Origin: JBBRLA01 sp038231615
Lineage (GTDB): Bacteria > Myxococcota_A > Polyangia > Palsa-1104 > JAEUJZ01
Direction: 5' to 3'
Length of the DNA: 18,899 nt
NCBI GenBank assembly: GCA_038231615.1
Contig: JBBRLA010000082.1
Span: 1 to 18,899, forward strand
Of the stretch, positions 14,377-18,899 are shown piece by piece; position 1 is the stretch's first letter, and every line of letters begins with the position of its first letter. The position numbers and the translations under genes were made by a program. A model generated the notes under the pieces. It searched no databases, was not told the DNA's origin, and saw only the letters and a program-made list of their open reading frames with translations.

Positions 14377-14410
14377 TCTTTCGCCCGACGTGCTAGCCTG
14401 GCACAAGCCC

Positions 14411-17400
14411 ATGTCCGATCCCCAGCCACCGATCTTCCACGATCCGAAAGGCCGCCGCTGGCCGCGCCTCCGAGGGGGCTTCTACGTTCTCTCGGTGCTT
14501 TTCGCGGCGCTGCTCATCGCCTTCGTGGCCAGCATCCTGTGCAACCCCTTTCTGCCCCGCTTCAAGCTGCCGCAGACCCGCGCTCTGCCCCGGAACACCA
14601 GCGTGCGCCCGCCGCCCCTGGCCCCGCCTGTGCCGGTGCTCCCACCCCTTTTGCGGCACGCCGTGACCGAGCTGCATCGCGCCGAAAAGTCGGCCCCGGT
14701 GCGCAAGGGCCGGCGCCCGCAGCTGCTGAAGCTGGCGCCGCCGCCCAAGGCCCCGCCGCCACGGGTGACCGGGCGTCCCTTGGCCGCGGCCTTTTACGTG
14801 AACTGGGACGATTCCAGCTACGCCTCGCTGCGCCGCAACGTGGGGCAGCTCGACTGGTTTATTCCCGAGTGGGCCCGCCTGTCTCCCGATGGCACCGACG
14901 GGCCGCTGCGGGTGGAGCTGGATCTTCGGGCCCTGGATCTGGTGCGCAGGGAGCGGCCACAGGCCCACATCCTGCCCCTTTTGCAAAACTTTCACGATGG
15001 CGCCTGGGACGGCCCCCTGGTACAGCGCGTCCTGGGCAGCGACGCGACCCGGGCGGCGCTTTTGCGATCGCTTTTGGACCTTTTGTCGCGACAGGGGTTT
15101 GGCGGGGTGGTGGTCGACTTCGAGGAGGTCGACGCCGAAAGCCAGCCGGCCCTTTTGCGCTTCCTTGCGGAGATGCACGCGGCCTTCGCACTTCACGGCT
15201 GGCAACTCGGCGAGGCGGTCCCCTTCGACGATGACGACTGGGCCTATCCGGCCCACGCCGCGGTTACCGATTATTTGTTCCTGATGGCCTATGACCAGCA
15301 CTCGGCGGAAAGCCCCCCGGGGCCGGTCGCGGCGCAGGGGTGGTTCGAGCGGCTGCTCGAAGCCCGGTTGCAGCAGCTGGACCCGGCCCACGTCATGGTT
15401 TGCCTGGGGGGGTATGGCTACGACTGGACGTTGGGACCGCCAAATCTCAAGAAGACGGCACAGGTGGTGTCTTTTCAAGAGTCCCTGCGCGTGGCCCACG
15501 ACTCCGAGGCCCCGGTGCGCTTCGACCCCGACTCCAAGAACCCCACCGTCAGCTATCAGGACGAGGACGGCGCCCGCCACCAGGTCTGGTTCCTGGATGC
15601 GGTGACGGCCTACAACGAGATGCAGGCCGCCAGCGGCCGGGTCGCCGGCTTCGCCCTATGGCGGCTGGGCGGGGAGGACCCCTCCCTGTGGCAGGTCTTC
15701 GGCGCGGCCGACAAGGCCCCGCCCAAAGAAGGGGCGCAGGAGATCACCTTCCCCTACGACGTCGAGTTCGACGGCACCGGCGAACTGCTCCAGGTCGGCG
15801 CGGAACCGCGGCCGGGGCGCCGCGAACTTTCGTTGCGCACCGTCGGTCCCGCGGTCTTCATCAACAACGAACGGTATCTGGAATTGCCTTCGTCGTACAT
15901 GATCCGCCGATCGGGGGACAGTCCCGGGCTCATCTCGCTGACCTTCGACGACGGCCCCGACCGCCGCTACACCCCGGCGATCCTCGACATCCTGCGCCGC
16001 GAGGGGGTCAAGGCGACCTTCTTCATCATCGGCGAGGAGGGCGCCCGGGAGCCGGGCCTCCTGCGCCGCATTGTCGAGGAGGGCCACGACCTGGGCAACC
16101 ACACCTACACCCACCCGAACCTGGGCGAGGCCACCCCGCTGGTCACCGACCTGGAACTGAACGCGACGCAGCGCCTGATCGAGGCCGTCACCGGCCGCGC
16201 CACCACCTTGTTCCGCCCGCCCTACTTCGGCGACGCCGAGCCCCAGACCCCGGACGAGGTGGCACCCCTGGTCCAGGCACAGCACCTGGGCTATGTGACC
16301 ATCGGCGTGCGCATCGACTCCAATGATTGGGCGCTCCCCGGGGCCGACGCCATGCTCCGCACGGTGATGACGCTGGCCGCCCGCGACCCGGACGAGCGCG
16401 GCAACGTGGTCCTTCTGCACGACGGCGGCGGCGATCGCTCCCAGACCGTGGCCGCGCTGCCGGGGATCATCGCCGGCCTGCGCCAACAGGGGCTGCGCCT
16501 GGTCCCGGTCTCGCAGCTTGCCGGGCTGACCCAGGACCAGGCCATGCCCAAGGTCACCCAGGCCGAACGCTTCTTCGAGGTCTCCGACACCCTTTTCTTC
16601 CGCGCCGTCTCGGCCTCGGCCTGGGCCATCCGCTGGATTTTTGTACTGGGCCTCTTTCTGGGCCTTTTGCGCATCCTCTTCATCACCGTGCTGGCCTTCA
16701 TCCAACGCTTCGGCGGGCGTGGGCGCAAGACGGAGGCTGCGGCGGCTGCGGCGGCGTCTTCCGCACGGCCCCTGGTTTCGGTGCTGGTCCCGGCCTACAA
16801 TGAAGAGAAGGTCATCCTGCGCACCATCGAGAGCCTGCTCGGCTCGACCTACCCGGAGTTCGAGATCCTGGTGATCGACGACGGCTCGAAGGACGGCACC
16901 TACAAGGTGGTAAAGGAACGCTTCGGCAACGAACCCCGGGTGCGCGCCTTTACCAAGCCGAACAGCGGCAAGGCCGAGTCCCTGAACTTCGGCCTTACCC
17001 AGGCCCGGGGCGAGATCATCGTGGGACTGGACGCCGACACCCTCTTTCCCCCCGAGGTCCTGGGCGAACTGGTCCGCCCCTTCGCCGATCCCCGGGTCGG
17101 GGCGGTGGCCGGCAACGCCAAGGTCGGCAACCGCATCAACCTGGTCACCCGCTGGCAGGCGATGGAGTACATTTCGTCCCAAAATCTGGACCGCCGGGCC
17201 TTCGACCTGCTCAACTGCATCACTGTAGTCCCCGGGGCGGTGGGGGCGTGGCGGCGGAGCGTCCTGGCGGAACTGGGCGGCTTTGCGTCGGAGACCCTGG
17301 CCGAGGACCAGGACCTGACGCTGAAGGTGCGCCGCCGGGGCTACCGCATCGCCTACGCCGAGAAGGCCATCGCCTACACCGAGGCCCCGGACACCCTGCG

Positions 17401-17884
17401 CGCCCTGGCCAAGCAGCGCTTCCGCTGGTCCTTCGGCACCCTGCAATGCATGTGGAAGCACCGCGACGCCCTCCTGCGGCCCCGCTACGGGGCGCTGGGT
17501 TTTTTTGCCATGCCCAACGTGTGGATCTTTCAGATCCTCTTTCCGCTTTTCGCGCCCCTGGTGGACCTGCTCTTGCTCGGGGCGCTGGGCTGGGCGCTGC
17601 TGGAACGCATCGAGCACCCCGCGGCCCATGCCCTGAGCCAGCTTCAGCCGGTACTCTTCTACTATGCCTTCTTCCTGGCGGTGGACTGGCTGAGCGCGGC
17701 GCTGAGCTTCTTTTTGGAGCGCGGCGAGCAGAAAAGCCTGCTCTTCTGGTTCGTGCTCCAGCGGGTCTGCTATCGGCAGATCATGTACTATGTAATGCTC
17801 AAGTCGGTGTACGCCGCGCTGCGGGGGGGCCTGGTGGGCTGGGGCCAATTGGAGCGCAAAGCCACGGTCACCCACCCCCGGTAA
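14411..17884 (+). CDS. Trifunctional GH18-polysaccharide deacetylase-GT2 protein
   Basis: 1157 residues from the ATG at 14411; the frame also has an ATG at 14354 inside the aminotransferase gene, but PIFHDPKGRRW near the start matches the family's usual N-terminus. Order: membrane helix (23-44); Pro-rich linker; GH18-type glycosidase domain (about 125-440) with VVVDFEEVD (Asp236, Glu238); NodB polysaccharide deacetylase (about 505-705) with TFDDGPD (Asp513, Asp514), HTYTH (His564, His568), RPPYFGD and LLHDGGG; membrane helix (about 739-767); cytoplasmic GT2 (from about 787) with DDGS (Asp823, Asp824), DAD (874-876), ED (965-966) and QRFRW (1002-1006), the processive NodC/PgaC/hyaluronan-synthase set; then several C-terminal helices. 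All key residues are present. The layout implies synthesis of a beta-linked GlcNAc-type polymer inside, export, and deacetylation and trimming outside. A biofilm or capsule polymer is inferred. It lies 34 bp after the aminotransferase. Confidence 0.93.
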   Translation: MSDPQPPIFHDPKGRRWPRLRGGFYVLSVLFAALLIAFVASILCNPFLPRFKLPQTRALPRNTSVRPPPLAPPVPVLPPLLRHAVTELHRAEKSAPVRKGRRPQLLKLAPPPKAPPPRVTGRPLAAAFYVNWDDSSYASLRRNVGQLDWFIPEWARLSPDGTDGPLRVELDLRALDLVRRERPQAHILPLLQNFHDGAWDGPLVQRVLGSDATRAALLRSLLDLLSRQGFGGVVVDFEEVDAESQPALLRFLAEMHAAFALHGWQLGEAVPFDDDDWAYPAHAAVTDYLFLMAYDQHSAESPPGPVAAQGWFERLLEARLQQLDPAHVMVCLGGYGYDWTLGPPNLKKTAQVVSFQESLRVAHDSEAPVRFDPDSKNPTVSYQDEDGARHQVWFLDAVTAYNEMQAASGRVAGFALWRLGGEDPSLWQVFGAADKAPPKEGAQEITFPYDVEFDGTGELLQVGAEPRPGRRELSLRTVGPAVFINNERYLELPSSYMIRRSGDSPGLISLTFDDGPDRRYTPAILDILRREGVKATFFIIGEEGAREPGLLRRIVEEGHDLGNHTYTHPNLGEATPLVTDLELNATQRLIEAVTGRATTLFRPPYFGDAEPQTPDEVAPLVQAQHLGYVTIGVRIDSNDWALPGADAMLRTVMTLAARDPDERGNVVLLHDGGGDRSQTVAALPGIIAGLRQQGLRLVPVSQLAGLTQDQAMPKVTQAERFFEVSDTLFFRAVSASAWAIRWIFVLGLFLGLLRILFITVLAFIQRFGGRGRKTEAAAAAAASSARPLVSVLVPAYNEEKVILRTIESLLGSTYPEFEILVIDDGSKDGTYKVVKERFGNEPRVRAFTKPNSGKAESLNFGLTQARGEIIVGLDADTLFPPEVLGELVRPFADPRVGAVAGNAKVGNRINLVTRWQAMEYISSQNLDRRAFDLLNCITVVPGAVGAWRRSVLAELGGFASETLAEDQDLTLKVRRRGYRIAYAEKAIAYTEAPDTLRALAKQRFRWSFGTLQCMWKHRDALLRPRYGALGFFAMPNVWIFQILFPLFAPLVDLLLLGALGWALLERIEHPAAHALSQLQPVLFYYAFFLAVDWLSAALSFFLERGEQKSLLFWFVLQRVCYRQIMYYVMLKSVYAALRGGLVGWGQLERKATVTHPR

Positions 17885-17968
17885 TGCTTGTGGGAACGCT
17901 ACAGGGTCGCATCAGTTGATGAAAAGTCCTTTCAGGAAGCCGCACAGGGCCCCGCCGGCCCCATCCTC

Positions 17969-18899
17969 ATGGGCAGCGAGATGATCTGCGTTCCGCACCG
18001 CGCTTGCCGACTCCCCTTGCCGGGCTGCTTTGCCCTGCGGGGTTTCGTTGCCCTGCTGGCGCTGGCCGGCTTCTCGTGCGTCGGTCCCGACCAGAACCTC
18101 GCCGGGGAGGCGGCCCCCACCGGGCCCTGCGCCGCCGCCACCTCCGCCTGCCGGGCGACACTGCCCATGGGCGATAAGCAGATGCCTTACTACCGGACCC
18201 ACGATCTGGCCACCTCGGACCCGGCGGTCAACCGGGCGGTGATCGTGATCCACGGCGACAACCGCGACGTGCGGCGCGAGTACGAGTCCCTGGTCCGCGC
18301 CGCGCAGGCACAGGGTGTGGCGGCCAGCACGGTGGTGATCGCCCCGCACTTCCAGACCGACCCCGACCGGGACTGCGCCGGCAGGATCGACACCCCCGCC
18401 CCCGACGACCTGTACTGGAGCTGCGAGGGCTGGAAAGAGGGCCACAAGGCGGTCAACAGCGACTCGGTGTTCTCCTTCACCGCGGTGGACGAGATGGTGA
18501 AGGCGCTGGCCCAGTCCTTCCCTAACCTTTCGCAGGTCACCCTGACCGGCTTCTCCGCGGGCGGGCAGTTCCTGCAACGCTACGCCGCGGGCAATCCGGT
18601 GGACGGCCCCCTGGAACTGGCGATGCGCTACGTCGTGGGCAGCCCATCGTCCTACCTGTACCTGGACGACCAGCGCCTCAAACTCGACGTGCCCTGTCCC
18701 GACGCGGCCCACTGTCCCCTCTCGGCCGCCTCCTTCGAGCCCGCCTACTACCAGCGCGCCGCCTGTCCCAGCTTCGACGAGTACCGCTACGGCCTCGGCA
18801 AGCGGGTGGGCTACCTGGCCGGCGTCTCCGACGACGACATGCGCCGGCAGTATCCCTCCCGGGACGTCACCTACCTGTTGGCCGAGCGCGACTCGGGGC
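17969..18899 (+). CDS. Exported alpha/beta hydrolase, partial (3' end off window)
   Basis: The frame is open from just after the GT2 stop to the end of the window, at least 310 residues. The ATG at 17969 is proposed, with 17981 as an alternative; neither has a clear Shine-Dalgarno. Residues ~20-37 look like a signal (LRGFVALLALAGFSC), with a possible but imperfect lipobox. Residues 90-98 (AVIVIHGDN) hold an HGD oxyanion-type motif, His95; TGFSAGGQF holds the G-x-S-x-G nucleophile elbow, Ser196. Several Cys pairs occur (GPCAAATSACR, PCPDAAHCP), which fits an extracytoplasmic enzyme. The acid and His of the triad are not identifiable and may lie beyond the edge. An esterase or depolymerase-like role is possible; substrate unknown. 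Confidence 0.75.
   Translation, partial: MGSEMICVPHRACRLPLPGCFALRGFVALLALAGFSCVGPDQNLAGEAAPTGPCAAATSACRATLPMGDKQMPYYRTHDLATSDPAVNRAVIVIHGDNRDVRREYESLVRAAQAQGVAASTVVIAPHFQTDPDRDCAGRIDTPAPDDLYWSCEGWKEGHKAVNSDSVFSFTAVDEMVKALAQSFPNLSQVTLTGFSAGGQFLQRYAAGNPVDGPLELAMRYVVGSPSSYLYLDDQRLKLDVPCPDAAHCPLSAASFEPAYYQRAACPSFDEYRYGLGKRVGYLAGVSDDDMRRQYPSRDVTYLLAERDSG

Noticed and set aside
15656..17875. 739-codon minus-strand open frame
   Set aside because: It is antisense to the GT2/deacetylase gene, whose motifs are unambiguous; long antisense frames are common in GC-rich coding DNA and this one shows no domain.
17912..18712. 266-codon minus-strand open frame
   Set aside because: It is antisense to the partial alpha/beta hydrolase, whose GFSAG and HGD motifs and signal sequence support the plus strand.

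Overview
The window is high-GC DNA with strong G/C bias at third codon positions. It encodes several lipoproteins with lipoboxes, an FtsEX/EnvC-type division module and a large TPR-CHAT protein. This fits a Gram-negative bacterium with a complex lifestyle, most likely Myxococcota or another delta-proteobacterial-type lineage; this placement is inferred from style and gene content, not from a marker gene. No rRNA, tRNA or CRISPR array was seen.

Layout. 43-4502 (+): a translationally linked pair of lipoproteins, a 1255-residue TPR-CHAT (caspase-like) protein and a DUF4384 protein. 4503-4902: a convergent intergenic gap packed with repeats (two inverted-repeat elements and two perfect tandem duplications). 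4903-5478 (-): a secreted FKBP peptidyl-prolyl isomerase. 5526-5942 (+): a small membrane-anchored protein. 5917-8821 (-): ftsE-ftsX-envC-like operon; FtsE has an unusual charged C-terminal tail and the EnvC-like LytM domain has lost its zinc ligands. 8822-9128: three related hairpin units, two of them forming a long inverted repeat. 9129-10184 (-): a DDAH/amidinotransferase-fold protein without its catalytic cysteine. 10158-10460: a degenerate 21-bp minisatellite lying between and across the starts of two divergent genes. 10458-11769 (+): a protein with an Ala/Gln/Glu repeat linker and one membrane segment, then a cysteine-rich lipoprotein. 11896-12549 (+): a Uma2-type PD-(D/E)XK nuclease-fold protein. 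12680-17884 (+): an Lrp/AsnC regulator, a LysN-like aminotransferase and a GH18-deacetylase-GT2 polysaccharide synthase. 17969-end (+): an alpha/beta hydrolase cut by the window edge.

How they work together. FtsE, FtsX and the EnvC-like protein should form one envelope-spanning complex that activates peptidoglycan amidases at division. The Lrp regulator and aminotransferase overlap by an ATGA and are one transcriptional unit from a clear promoter that contains a palindrome. The TPR-CHAT and DUF4384 lipoproteins probably act together on the envelope side of the membrane. The most unusual items are that lipidated TPR-CHAT/DUF4384 pair, the catalytically dead amidinotransferase beside a minisatellite, and the hairpin triplet before ftsE.
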